A DNA stretch of 64,000 nucleotides from Flavobacterium sp. KACC 22761 (GCF_034058155.1 NZ_CP139148.1:558001-622000), one strand, 5' to 3'; counted from the stretch's first letter, positions 44,055 to 53,297 are shown. The notes: generated by a model from the sequence alone, not told the origin. Numbers and translations are program-made.

Positions 44055-45692
44055 CTAGTCATACTCTTTAAAATAATTTGCTCCCCAAATAGTATAACGT
44101 TTTTTCATGGTTTCAATTTTCGTTTGAAATTGAGTCCAATCTTTATTTTCTTTTGGAGACCATAATACTTCGCTTAAAGCGCTCAAACGCGGAAATATCA
44201 TATATTCGACTTTAGCTGGATTTGCCATATATTCTGTCCAAACATTCCCTTGAGCACCTAAAACGTATTTTGCTTGTTGCTCATTCAATTCTTTTGGAAT
44301 TGGCTCATAGCTGTAAACTTTTTCTAATGGCAAAAATCCCCCAATAGTTACTTCTTTATCGTTTTTAGTTTGAGAATGATCCAGATAAACGTGGCTTCCC
44401 GGCGTCATAATGACTTGGTGACTTTCTTTTGCTGCCGCAATTCCGCCTTCTTCGCCTCTCCAGCTCATAACAACTGCGTTTGGCGCAAGACCTCCTTCTA
44501 AAATTTCATCCCAACCAATAAGCGTTTTTCCTTTCTTATTGATGTACTTTTCCATGCGCTGAATGAAATAACTTTGCAAACCATGCTCGTCTTTTAGATT
44601 TTTTTCTTTGATCAATTGCTGGCAAAACTCGCTTTTTTTCCACGCATCTTTAGGCGCTTCGTCACCTCCAATGTGAATATATTTTGACGGAAATAAAGCC
44701 ACAACCTCATCGATAACATCTTCTAAAAATTTAAACGTGTTTTCACTCGGAACAAAAATATCGGCATGAACTCCCCATGTTTCCTGAACAATTTTATTTC
44801 TGCCGTTTGCCATTTCTTTTTTGCTTTGGTCAGAAATCATATTATCAGGAAGATTTGTTTTCTCGTTTGGAAAACAGCTTAATTCTGGATAAGCGGCAAT
44901 TGCTGCACTTCCATGTCCTGGCATTTCAATTTCTGGAATAACTGTTATAAATCGGTCTGAAGCATATTTCACAATTTCCTTAACTTCTTCCTGCGTATAA
45001 AATCCTTGTTCTACAGTATTGTCACTTCCTTTGCCAGGATATCTCCCAATGATGCTTCCGTTTCTTTTTGAACCGATTTCTGTAAGTTTTGGATATTTTT
45101 TGATTTCGATTCTCCAACCTTGATCTTCAGTCAAGTGCCAATGAAAATAATTCAGTTTATGCAAAGCCAAATAATCAATGTACTTTTTCACAAATGAAAC
45201 CGGAAAAAAATGACGCCCAACATCCAACATTGCTCCTCTGTAAACAAAACGAGGTTCATCATTAACCTCAACAGCTGCAATGGCAAGACTGTTGCTTTTT
45301 TCCGTCGGCAACAACTGTATAAGTGTTTGCATTCCGTAAAAAGTACCTTTAGCCGAATTTCCTGTTATTACTACACCATTTTTATCTGATTTCAAAGCAT
45401 AACCTTCGGCTTTAAGTCCGTCGATATTTTTTTTACTAACCAGCTTAATTGAATTTTTGCTGGCTTTTTTTGTTATCGGCAAAGCAAAACCATAATAATC
45501 GGTCAAATATTTATTAAAGAAAGTTGCAGTCGCTTTATCTTCTGAATTAGCAACAACCAAATTGGTTTGTGAATTAATGACAAAACTTCCTGTATTTTTA
45601 ACCACTTTTACCGGTTGTGGAATGATATTTACTTCTTGAGCAAACGACATCGCACTGCATAAAAGAAGCGAAAAGAAAAATGACTTTACCAT
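44055..45692 (-). CDS. GH20 beta-N-acetylhexosaminidase with IS-supplied stop codon
   Basis: 545 residues: signal peptide to about 19, a GH20b domain (20-145), then the catalytic barrel with NYFHWHLTEDQGW and the Asp344-Glu345 pair in HIGGDEAPKDAW. It removes terminal GlcNAc or GalNAc, fitting N-glycan trimming in this locus. The gene now ends EYD-stop inside the right end of the IS. Joining the IS flanks restores GAG-TAA, so the original protein was two residues shorter (ending NYFKE). Activity should be unaffected. It lies past the fucose operon terminator and probably has its own promoter. Confidence 0.92.
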   Translation of the reverse strand: MVKSFFFSLLLCSAMSFAQEVNIIPQPVKVVKNTGSFVINSQTNLVVANSEDKATATFFNKYLTDYYGFALPITKKASKNSIKLVSKKNIDGLKAEGYALKSDKNGVVITGNSAKGTFYGMQTLIQLLPTEKSNSLAIAAVEVNDEPRFVYRGAMLDVGRHFFPVSFVKKYIDYLALHKLNYFHWHLTEDQGWRIEIKKYPKLTEIGSKRNGSIIGRYPGKGSDNTVEQGFYTQEEVKEIVKYASDRFITVIPEIEMPGHGSAAIAAYPELSCFPNEKTNLPDNMISDQSKKEMANGRNKIVQETWGVHADIFVPSENTFKFLEDVIDEVVALFPSKYIHIGGDEAPKDAWKKSEFCQQLIKEKNLKDEHGLQSYFIQRMEKYINKKGKTLIGWDEILEGGLAPNAVVMSWRGEEGGIAAAKESHQVIMTPGSHVYLDHSQTKNDKEVTIGGFLPLEKVYSYEPIPKELNEQQAKYVLGAQGNVWTEYMANPAKVEYMIFPRLSALSEVLWSPKENKDWTQFQTKIETMKKRYTIWGANYFKEYD

Positions 45693-45780
45693 GTTTATGT
45701 TTTATTAATTAGTTTTAAAAAATCAAAAAAAAGCTGTGTGTACGATAACATTTTACACTTGAAACAATAGAAAATTTACA

Positions 45781-45819
45781 AACATATAGAAGCTTAAAAC
45801 TTAGCTTCTATATGTTTTT
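45781..45819. terminator. Terminator at the end of the fucose operon
   Basis: Stem aacatatagaagc / gcttctatatgtt with a 10-base loop, 29 bases past the FAH gene stop. Confidence 0.78.
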
Positions 45820-45847
45820 ATTAGTCAAACCTGAAAGGTAAATTAAT

Positions 45848-46702
45848 TTATTTTGCATAAGCTACAGCAACTTGTTTACTGCTGCCTAAACCGTCCATTC
45901 CAAGTTCAACAACATCTCCTGCTTTCAGATAAATAGGATCTGGTTTGATCCCTAAACCAACCCCTGGAGGTGTTCCTGTACTAATAATGTCACCTGGAAG
46001 CAATGTCATAAACTGGCTCAGATAATGCACTAAAAATGGAATTTTAAACACCAAATTAGAAGTATTGCTGTTTTGGAATGTTTTTCCGTTTACTGTTAAC
46101 CACATTGGAATATTGTTAACATCTTCTATCTCATCTTGAGTTGCCAAGAATGGTCCAAGAGGTGCAAAAGTATCACATCCTTTTCCTTTAGCCCATTGTC
46201 CGCCACGCTCTATTTGAAAAGCTCTTTCGCTGTAATCATTTAGCAAAGCATAACCCGCAACATAATCTAAAGCATCGGCTTCTTCTACATAACTTGCTTT
46301 TTTGCCTACTACAAAAGCCAATTCAATTTCCCAGTCTGTTTTTTCACTGTTTTTCGGAATAATCAAGTTGTCATTTGGCCCGCATAAAGAGGTACTCGAT
46401 TTAAAGAAAATAACGGGCTCAGTCGGAATTGGAGCATTCGTTTCAAGGCAATGATCTACATAATTTAATCCAATACAAATTATTTTTGAAGGTCGTGCAA
46501 CCGGAGAGCCCAATCGAACCGAAGCATCAACTTCTGGCAAAACAGGATTGCTCTCCAAAGCCTTTTTCAATTTTTTTAATCCATTTTCTTCAAAAAAAGC
46601 TTCGTTATAATCTGTTACTAAAGAGGATACATCAAATCTTTTTTCATCTATTAAAATACCTGGTTTTTCTTTGCCAGCTTCACCAAATCGTATTAGTTTC
46701 AT
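45848..46702 (-). CDS. FAH-family hydrolase, probable 2,4-diketo-3-deoxy-L-fuconate hydrolase
   Basis: 284 residues of the fumarylacetoacetate hydrolase superfamily: IICIGLNYVDHCLE, metal ligands in DWEIELAFVVGKKA and LLNDYSERAFQ, and LLPGDIISTGTPPGVGLG. FAH members act on 5- or 6-carbon beta-diketo acids. In deoxy-sugar pathways this family splits the diketo acid to pyruvate and L-lactate. Being last in an operon with lactate-oxidation genes and FucP strongly supports that reaction; other FAH substrates remain possible on motifs alone. Confidence 0.82.
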   Translation of the reverse strand: MKLIRFGEAGKEKPGILIDEKRFDVSSLVTDYNEAFFEENGLKKLKKALESNPVLPEVDASVRLGSPVARPSKIICIGLNYVDHCLETNAPIPTEPVIFFKSSTSLCGPNDNLIIPKNSEKTDWEIELAFVVGKKASYVEEADALDYVAGYALLNDYSERAFQIERGGQWAKGKGCDTFAPLGPFLATQDEIEDVNNIPMWLTVNGKTFQNSNTSNLVFKIPFLVHYLSQFMTLLPGDIISTGTPPGVGLGIKPDPIYLKAGDVVELGMDGLGSSKQVAVAYAK

Positions 46703-46730
46703 TTTATTACTTTATTATATTATACTTCTT

Positions 46731-47318
46731 TTATTCAATTACATAAATTTTGGCACTTCTTGCGCCATGAGCTCCTATAACCAGAGATTGTTCAATATCG
46801 GCTGTTTTTGAAGGGCCAGCAATGAAAACCCCAAATCCTTCTTTTGACACGTCGATTTTTTCATATGCCTGATGCATCGTATCTACAATATCTTTTTTAT
46901 TAATTACCAAAACCAAATGCTGACAAATAAAAGGAACAAGTCTATTTATCATTTGACTTTCAAAAACCCAAACAGCGCCATTTTCTGCTACTCCAAGCGT
47001 CCCCTTTACATAAGCTTTTTCGATTTTTTCCAATTCAAAAGCAGGAAATTCAGCAATATGATTGTCGATGTCGCCAAGCTCGGCAATTGCATTCACAACA
47101 AAATTCCCACTTTGTTTGTCTGCAATTAATTGCTCTTTAAGCATTACCAAATTAGAAATCAATTCTGTTTGACCGCCAATACTTTCTAATACTGTTTTAA
47201 ACTGTACATATCGATCTTCATAACGAATAACCGCATTATGATCGACAACAGGAACTTCAATCAATTCTGGTTGATTTCTGGCTATCGCATTCAATATATT
47301 TTCTCTCGCATTCATCAA
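46731..47318 (-). CDS. lutC: Lactate utilisation protein C (LUD domain)
   Basis: 195 residues with the LutC/YkgG block: MMNARENILNAIARNQPE, LGVAENGAVWVFES, VPFICQHLVLVINKKDIV and VFIAGPSKTADIEQSLVIGA. One of three proteins that together oxidise L-lactate to pyruvate. Its ATG overlaps the lutB stop (ATGA), so the two are translationally coupled. Confidence 0.88.
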   Translation of the reverse strand: MMNARENILNAIARNQPELIEVPVVDHNAVIRYEDRYVQFKTVLESIGGQTELISNLVMLKEQLIADKQSGNFVVNAIAELGDIDNHIAEFPAFELEKIEKAYVKGTLGVAENGAVWVFESQMINRLVPFICQHLVLVINKKDIVDTMHQAYEKIDVSKEGFGVFIAGPSKTADIEQSLVIGAHGARSAKIYVIE

Positions 47319-48688
47319 CTTTTATTTTTCTTGTTTTTCAAATACCAATCACGGAATGATTCTTTTGGAGCTTCGGGCATTTCTCTTTGTTTGAACCAAG
47401 GATTCACTTTATTATTTACTAATAGTGGAAAAGCACGCATACTCCATCTTCCAACTTTTCCAATCAAACGATATATTTTAGGATTCGAGAATAAAAAATT
47501 CATTCCCTGCATACTAACCTTTTTGCTTGTTGCAACGTAGCCTTCAGAAACGATTACTTGCCTCCATTTCCATAATTGCTCGTGAATATTGATTTTTACG
47601 GGACATACATTACTGCAACTACCGCATAAAGTTGAAGCAAAAGGCAAATCGGCATTGGCTTTCATATCCAAATTCGGATTTAAGACGGAGCCAATTGGGC
47701 CTGCAACTGCGGTATGATAACTATGACCTCCACTTCTGCGATACACCGGACAAGTATTAAAACAAGCCGCACAGCGAATGCATTTGAGTGAATTTCTAAA
47801 ATCTTCTCTTCCTAATTGCTTGCTGCGTCCGTTATCGACAATCACAATATGCATTTCTTGATTGGGCCTTGGTTTATGAAAATGACTGGAATAAGTGGTA
47901 ATCGGCTGTCCTGTGGCGCTTCTTGCCAACAATCGCAAAAACACGGATAAATGTGCCGCTTTCGGAATCAATTTTTCAAATCCCATGCAAGCAATATGAA
48001 CTGCTGCGGTATGTGCGCCCATATCGGCATTTCCTTCATTGGTACAAACTACAAAACCGCCTGTTTCGGCAATCGCGAAATTAACTCCCGTAATTGCTAA
48101 ATCTGACTCTACAAATTTATTACGCAAATGTTGTCGTGCCGCCTCAGTTAAATATTGAGGATCGTTATTTCCTTTTTCTGTTTGCAAATGCTCATGAAAA
48201 GTCGCACTTACATCTTCTTTTTTCAAATGAATAGCAGGCAAAACAATATGACTTGGCGGCTCTTTTCTAAACTGGACAATTCGCTCTCCCAAATCTGTGT
48301 CGACAACTTCTATTCCTTGATTATGCAAATATTCGTTCAAATGACACTCTTCCGTAAGCATGCTTTTGCTCTTGACAATTTTCTGGATTTTGTGCTTTTT
48401 GATAATTTCATGCACAATTTCGTTATGCTCTTTAGCATCTGAAGCCCAATGTACTTTTATACCGTTTGCAAGCGCATTTTTTTCAAATTCTATTAAATAA
48501 TTGGACAAATTAGAAAGTGTCTGATTCTTGATTTGCGAACCCCATTCTCTTAATTGTTCCCATTCCGGCAAACCATGCGCGGCCTTATCCCGCTTTGCAC
48601 GAACAAACCATAAAGTTTCATCGTGCCAATCGGTTCTTGGCTCATCAGCTATAAATTTTTCCGCTAAATCAGCGTGTTTTACCGTCAT
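47315..48688 (-). CDS. lutB: Lactate utilisation iron-sulfur protein B
   Basis: 457 residues: an N-terminal LUD-type domain (GIKVHWASDAKEHNEIVHEI, ESDLAITGVNFAIAETGGFV) and a C-terminal ferredoxin part with CIRCAACFNTCPVYRRSGG and CGSCSNVCPVKI, two 4Fe-4S clusters. It carries electrons in the LutABC complex. Full length. It overlaps lutC by four bases. Confidence 0.92.
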   Translation of the reverse strand: MTVKHADLAEKFIADEPRTDWHDETLWFVRAKRDKAAHGLPEWEQLREWGSQIKNQTLSNLSNYLIEFEKNALANGIKVHWASDAKEHNEIVHEIIKKHKIQKIVKSKSMLTEECHLNEYLHNQGIEVVDTDLGERIVQFRKEPPSHIVLPAIHLKKEDVSATFHEHLQTEKGNNDPQYLTEAARQHLRNKFVESDLAITGVNFAIAETGGFVVCTNEGNADMGAHTAAVHIACMGFEKLIPKAAHLSVFLRLLARSATGQPITTYSSHFHKPRPNQEMHIVIVDNGRSKQLGREDFRNSLKCIRCAACFNTCPVYRRSGGHSYHTAVAGPIGSVLNPNLDMKANADLPFASTLCGSCSNVCPVKINIHEQLWKWRQVIVSEGYVATSKKVSMQGMNFLFSNPKIYRLIGKVGRWSMRAFPLLVNNKVNPWFKQREMPEAPKESFRDWYLKNKKNKS

Positions 48689-48734
48689 TTTCTTTGTATT
48701 GAGTTTACTCTTTTAAAGACTAATCACTTTATTT

Positions 48735-49472
48735 TTAAATCAAACTATTCAGAATTTCAGCAATATGGATTGTTTGCACTTTGCTGCCTTTTCGTTTTAA
48801 TATTCCTTCGAGATGCATCAAACAACTTGTGTCTCCGCCCGTAATAAAATCAACATCATTGGCTTCATGTTCCTGAATTCGGTCTTTTCCCATTTTAACG
48901 CTTACGGCTTCTTCAAAAACACAAAAAGTTCCACCAAAACCACAACATTCATCATTACGTTTTGGTTTTCTGAGTTCAATACCTTCGACCATTTTGAGCA
49001 ATTGTTCTGGTTTTGAAAATTCTGGCAACATTCTTTCTGTCATAGACGAAAGATGCAATCCTCGTTGTCCATGACAACTATTATGCAATCCTACTTTATA
49101 AGGAAATTTGGCCTTCAGGCTTTTGACTTTTAAAACATCCGTTAGAAATTCTGTCAACTCATACACATTGTTACGAATACGTTCAGCTTGAATAGGATTT
49201 TCACCATCTTTCAAATGTTCTTTGACATGCAAAACACAACTTCCTGAAGGCGCTACGATATAATCAAATCTTGAAAAATTTTTAACGAAATTCACATCGC
49301 AGCCTTTGCTCAAACTTGCAAATCCACTATTTGCCATTGGCTGGCCACAACAAGTTTGCTCCAAAGGAAATTCAACATCACACCCTAACTTTTCCAGCAA
49401 TTGCAAAGTGGCAATACCCACTTTAGGATAAAGCTGGTCAATATAACAAGGTATGAATAAAGCAATTTTCAT
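48735..49472 (-). CDS. lutA: Lactate utilisation protein A (CCG-domain protein)
   Basis: 245 residues with two cysteine-rich CCG domains: EQTCCGQPMANSGF and KRNDECCGFGGTFCVFEE, plus SGSCVLHVKEHL and HNSCHGQRGLH. This is the LutA/LldE type, a likely partner in passing electrons to quinone. It lies 6 bases after the SDR gene and 46 bases before lutB in the same operon. Confidence 0.9.
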   Translation of the reverse strand: MKIALFIPCYIDQLYPKVGIATLQLLEKLGCDVEFPLEQTCCGQPMANSGFASLSKGCDVNFVKNFSRFDYIVAPSGSCVLHVKEHLKDGENPIQAERIRNNVYELTEFLTDVLKVKSLKAKFPYKVGLHNSCHGQRGLHLSSMTERMLPEFSKPEQLLKMVEGIELRKPKRNDECCGFGGTFCVFEEAVSVKMGKDRIQEHEANDVDFITGGDTSCLMHLEGILKRKGSKVQTIHIAEILNSLI

Positions 49473-49478
49473 TTTATT

Positions 49479-50243
49479 TTAATTGTTCAATTTAATAAAA
49501 CCACCATCAAGGGGATAATCGCAACCGGTTACAAAACCCGATTCGTCACTGCATAAAAACAAAGCTAAAGCTGCCACTTCATCGGGTTTTGCCATACGGC
49601 CGATTGGTTGTGTTTTTGACAATTTTTCGAACATTTCAGCTTCTTTCCCTGGGTAATTTTTAGCAATGAATCCATCTACAAAAGGCGTGTGAACTCTTGC
49701 TGGCGAAATAGAATTACAACGAATATTTTCTGCCATATAATCTTTTGCTACCGATAATGTCATTGCCATTACAGCTCCTTTTGCTGTTGAATAAGCAAAA
49801 CGATCCGGAATTCCGACCCAAGCCGCAATCGAAGCCATGTTCAAAATAACACCGCCACCAGAAGCTCTCAAATACGGAATCGCGCCATGCAAACAATTAT
49901 AAACCCCTTTTACATTCACGTTCATAATTCTGTCAAAATCTTCTTCAGCAGTATTATCTACTTTTCCAACATGGGCAATACCGGCATTGTTTACCAAAAT
50001 TTGAATATTTCCAATTTTCTCAAATGTTGCTATTATTTCTTTTTGATTTGCCACATTACATGCATGAGAAAATACTTTTCCACCTGCTGCTGTAATTTCT
50101 GCAACAGCGGTTTTTGCGCTTTCTTCTGTTAATTCAATAATATGAACTTCGGCTCCCTGTTTTGCAAATAAGGCCGAAATCGCTTTTCCGATTCCGCTTC
50201 CTCCACCTGTAACTACCGCTTTTTTATTTTGTAATGAAAACAT
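49479..50243 (-). CDS. Short-chain dehydrogenase, probable 2-keto-3-deoxy-L-fuconate dehydrogenase
   Basis: 254 residues: a Rossmann start VVTGGGSGIGKAISALF, NNAGIAHVG, a catalytic Ser in LNMASIAAWV and YSTAKGAV (YxxxK), ending FVTGCDYPLDGGFIKL. A classical NAD(P)-dependent SDR. In the non-phosphorylating fucose route an SDR oxidises the 4-hydroxyl of the 2-keto-3-deoxy acid before the FAH-type cleavage; operon position fits exactly. The substrate is inferred from context. Confidence 0.85.
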   Translation of the reverse strand: MFSLQNKKAVVTGGGSGIGKAISALFAKQGAEVHIIELTEESAKTAVAEITAAGGKVFSHACNVANQKEIIATFEKIGNIQILVNNAGIAHVGKVDNTAEEDFDRIMNVNVKGVYNCLHGAIPYLRASGGGVILNMASIAAWVGIPDRFAYSTAKGAVMAMTLSVAKDYMAENIRCNSISPARVHTPFVDGFIAKNYPGKEAEMFEKLSKTQPIGRMAKPDEVAALALFLCSDESGFVTGCDYPLDGGFIKLNN

Positions 50244-50335
50244 ATTTTTTATTTTTAAATATTTGAAAATCAGAATTTACTCTTTTCAAATCTGCATTTT
50301 TAGACATTCAATTTTTCTTTAAAAGAAATTCATTT

Positions 50336-51991
50336 TTACAAAGATACACCACGTTTCCACGGAATAAAGTCATCCTGATTTAAGGAAACTGCTTTTGGTA
50401 TAATTTCGCCGCTTGCCGCTTTGATGCAATATTCCAAAATATCTTCTCCCATTTCTTCGATTGATTTCTCTCCGCTAATAATTGGACCACAATCAATATC
50501 AATGATATCGCTCATTTTTTTGGCCAAAACCGAATTTGTCGCCACTTTAATAACCGGACAAATCGGGTTTCCTGTTGGAGTTCCCAATCCTGTAGTAAAC
50601 AATATTAATGTCGCTCCAGATGCCGCTTTACCTGTTGTTGCTTCCACATCATTTCCTGGCGTGCAAACCAAACTTAAACCTGCTTTTGTTGCCGGTTCTG
50701 TATAATCCAATACATCTACAACTGGCGCGGTTCCTCCTTTTTTGGCAGCTCCTGCACTTTTTATCGCATCGGTAATTAATCCGTCTTTAATATTTCCTGG
50801 CGACGGATTCATATGGAAACCTGATCCAACTTTATGCGCCAAGGCATCGTAAGATTGCATTAAATCAATAAATTTTGTCGCTACCGCCTCGTTTGTACAA
50901 CGATCAATCAAATTTTGCTCTACACCGCATAATTCAGGGAATTCAGCCAAAAGCACTTTTCCTCCTAAAGCCACCAGCAAATCAGAAGTATAACCAACAG
51001 CTGGATTTGCAGAAACACCACTAAAACCGTCACTTCCGCCACATTTTACTCCCAAACACAATTCGCTTAAAGGAGCTGGAGTTCTTTCGAATTTGTTTAT
51101 TTCAACTAATCCTTCAAATGTTTTTTTGATTGCATCAGCAACCAATTGTTCCTCACTTTTTGCCTGTTGTTGTTCAAAAACCAATAATGGTTTATCGAAA
51201 GTCGGATTCTGATTTTTAACATCATTTACAAAATCCTGAATTTGCAAATGCTGACAACCCAAACTTAATAATGTAATTCCGGCAACGTTTGGATGATTGG
51301 CGTAAGAAGCTAATAAAGCGCTCAAAGTAGCTGCATCCTGACGCGTACCGCCACAACCACCTTGATGATTTAGGAATTTGATTCCGTCAACATTTTTAAA
51401 TATTCTGTTTGTATTTGCTGTTGGAGTCATTTGAACATCAATTGAATCCAAATCTTCTCCGTTTTTATAAGCTTCCAGCAAATAATGCGTGTATTGCGTG
51501 TATTTATCACTAACAGAATATCCTAATTCATTGTGAAGTGCTTCGCGAATGACATCAAGATTTCGGTTTTCACAAAATACTGTTGGAATAAACAACCAGT
51601 AATTTGCTGTTCCAACACGGCCATCACTTCTTTTGTATCCATTAAAAGTTCTGTTTTGATATTTCGAAACATCCGGCGCTTGCCATTCGAAATCTACATC
51701 GCGATATTGATAGGGCTCAGCTGCATGTTTAAGGTTTTCGGTAGTCATAAGACTTCCTTTTGCAACATCACTTTGAACCTTTCCTACCAAAACTCCATAC
51801 ATCGTGATTTCAGAACCTTGCTTTAAATCTGTTGTATAAAATTTATGTTTTGCTTTTATAGTATCCGTCAGAACATAATCCTGTCCTTCAAAAGTTACTG
51901 TTTCTCCTTTTGCTAAATCAGTCAAGGCAACCAAAACATTATCTGCTGGATGCATTTTTATAACCAATCTTTTAACTCCGTTTTCTAACAT
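50336..51991 (-). CDS. UxaA-family altronate dehydratase-like protein, probable L-fuconate dehydratase
   Basis: 551 residues: an N-terminal SAF-like domain (about 1-95, VKMHPADNVLVALTDLAKGE) and the UxaA core with NHQGGCGGTRQDAATL, LGLGVKCGGSDGFSG-like LCLGVKCGGSDGFSG and LCTPGNDVEATTG, with iron-binding cysteines. UxaA enzymes dehydrate sugar acids such as altronate. Here the neighbours (FucP, SDR, FAH) point to L-fuconate. ATG 51991 was chosen over the open frame from 52042, which would overlap fucP. It follows fucP by 16 bases. Confidence 0.85.
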   Translation of the reverse strand: MLENGVKRLVIKMHPADNVLVALTDLAKGETVTFEGQDYVLTDTIKAKHKFYTTDLKQGSEITMYGVLVGKVQSDVAKGSLMTTENLKHAAEPYQYRDVDFEWQAPDVSKYQNRTFNGYKRSDGRVGTANYWLFIPTVFCENRNLDVIREALHNELGYSVSDKYTQYTHYLLEAYKNGEDLDSIDVQMTPTANTNRIFKNVDGIKFLNHQGGCGGTRQDAATLSALLASYANHPNVAGITLLSLGCQHLQIQDFVNDVKNQNPTFDKPLLVFEQQQAKSEEQLVADAIKKTFEGLVEINKFERTPAPLSELCLGVKCGGSDGFSGVSANPAVGYTSDLLVALGGKVLLAEFPELCGVEQNLIDRCTNEAVATKFIDLMQSYDALAHKVGSGFHMNPSPGNIKDGLITDAIKSAGAAKKGGTAPVVDVLDYTEPATKAGLSLVCTPGNDVEATTGKAASGATLILFTTGLGTPTGNPICPVIKVATNSVLAKKMSDIIDIDCGPIISGEKSIEEMGEDILEYCIKAASGEIIPKAVSLNQDDFIPWKRGVSL

Positions 51992-52007
51992 ATTATATAA
52001 ATAGAAT

Positions 52008-53297
52008 TTATGCTTTATTTGTTTTATGTCCGTTAAATGCAAACAATAATATTACTGAAAAACAAGTTAGTGGTACCACATAACCGTATTGAATGCTTCC
52101 AGTAATATCTGAAATCAATCCTAAAACCGGAGGAAGTAAAGCTCCTCCAACAATAGCCATTACAATCAATGAAGATCCGATTTTTGTATTATGCCCAAGT
52201 CCGTCAATTCCCATCGAAAAGATGGTTGGAAACATAATACTCATAAAAAAGGCGATTGCTATTAAAGTGTAAACCACAATCATTCCCGAACCAAAAATGG
52301 CCACTAAGGATAAGAAAATATTAATGATGGCGTAAATGATCAATAGTTTTCTTGGTTTAATATATTGCATGAAAAATGTTCCGGCAAAACGTCCTAACAT
52401 AAAAGCCAGACCAAAGAAACCTAAATATTTAGCCGCTACATCTTCGCCAAGACCTGCAGAAGTGGTCGCCATTTTTATAAAAAAACTACCTACGCAAACT
52501 TGCGCTCCCACATAAAAAAACTGTGCTAAAATTCCCCAACGCAAGCGTATAGATTTCAAAGCTCCTGAAAAACTAGCTCCTTCTGCCCCTTGTTTATCTT
52601 CATCTTTTACATCAGGCATATTGGTGAAATAGAAAACCAATGCTACTGAAAGAATAATTAATCCTAAAATTAAATAGGGCATTTTCACACTCGCCGCTTC
52701 TTCTAAAATATACGCATGCAAATCTGCTGGTGCCATTGCATCCATTTCTGCCTTTGTCAAATTCTTTCCAGATAAAATTAGTGGTCCAACATAAGCGGGT
52801 GCAATAAATGCCGCAAGTCCGTTAAACGACTGCGAAAAATTTAATCTTTTGGTTGCTGTTTCTGATGGCCCCAAAATGGTCACATAAGGATTTGCCGCTG
52901 TTTCTAAAAAAGTAAGTCCACAGGCAATAACAAACAAGGCACCTAAAAAGTAAATATATTGCAACGAATTGGCCGCAGGCACAAACAAAATTGAGCCAAT
53001 ACCAAACAAAATCAACCCTATCATGATTCCAGATTTATAACCGTATTTTCTCATAATATAGCCCGCCGGCAATGCCATAAAAAAATAAGCCACAAATACA
53101 GACGAGTCAATCAATGAAGATTCTAAATCGGTAAGATTGAATGCTTTTCTTAAATGCGGAATAAGTATTGGGTCTAGGTTGTGCACAAAACCCCAGAAAA
53201 AGAAAAGACTGGTAACCAATATAAAAGGAAATAACCATTTCTTATTCTCTTGGGGAGATACCTTTTTTTGCACATCCAATTCAGTTAGTAAAGCCAT
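52008..53297 (-). CDS. fucP: L-fucose:H+ symporter, MFS
   Basis: 429 residues with 12 membrane helices. FPFILVTSLFFFWGFVHNLD, with its acidic residue in helix 1, and FLETAANPYVTILGP are hallmarks of FucP/GluP-type sugar permeases. It brings L-fucose through the inner membrane. Helix count and length are normal. First gene of the seven-gene catabolic operon; the upstream gap to the GH92 gene contains the GH92 terminator and presumably the operon promoter. Confidence 0.88.
   Translation of the reverse strand: MALLTELDVQKKVSPQENKKWLFPFILVTSLFFFWGFVHNLDPILIPHLRKAFNLTDLESSLIDSSVFVAYFFMALPAGYIMRKYGYKSGIMIGLILFGIGSILFVPAANSLQYIYFLGALFVIACGLTFLETAANPYVTILGPSETATKRLNFSQSFNGLAAFIAPAYVGPLILSGKNLTKAEMDAMAPADLHAYILEEAASVKMPYLILGLIILSVALVFYFTNMPDVKDEDKQGAEGASFSGALKSIRLRWGILAQFFYVGAQVCVGSFFIKMATTSAGLGEDVAAKYLGFFGLAFMLGRFAGTFFMQYIKPRKLLIIYAIINIFLSLVAIFGSGMIVVYTLIAIAFFMSIMFPTIFSMGIDGLGHNTKIGSSLIVMAIVGGALLPPVLGLISDITGSIQYGYVVPLTCFSVILLFAFNGHKTNKA

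Larger units (their letters stand above)
42674..44061 (+). mobile_element. IS3-family insertion sequence, 1388 bp
   Basis: The left end 42674-42700 and right end 44035-44061 are imperfect inverted repeats (about 20 of 27 matching), sharing GTCCT and CGATACA. The element is flanked by a 3-bp duplication, tac (42671-42673 and 44062-44064), the size usual for IS3. It carries overlapping orfA and orfB with an intact DD35E triad, so it is probably still able to move. Only one copy is seen here. Confidence 0.9.

Noticed and set aside
41077..44061. tRNA-Met plus IS as the edge of a genomic island
   Set aside because: The IS has its own 3-bp duplication in GH20 and no repeat of the tRNA 3' end was seen further on.
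52000..52042. Longer UxaA-like protein starting at 52042
   Set aside because: It would overlap fucP by 35 bases; the residues before ATG 51991 are not like the family.
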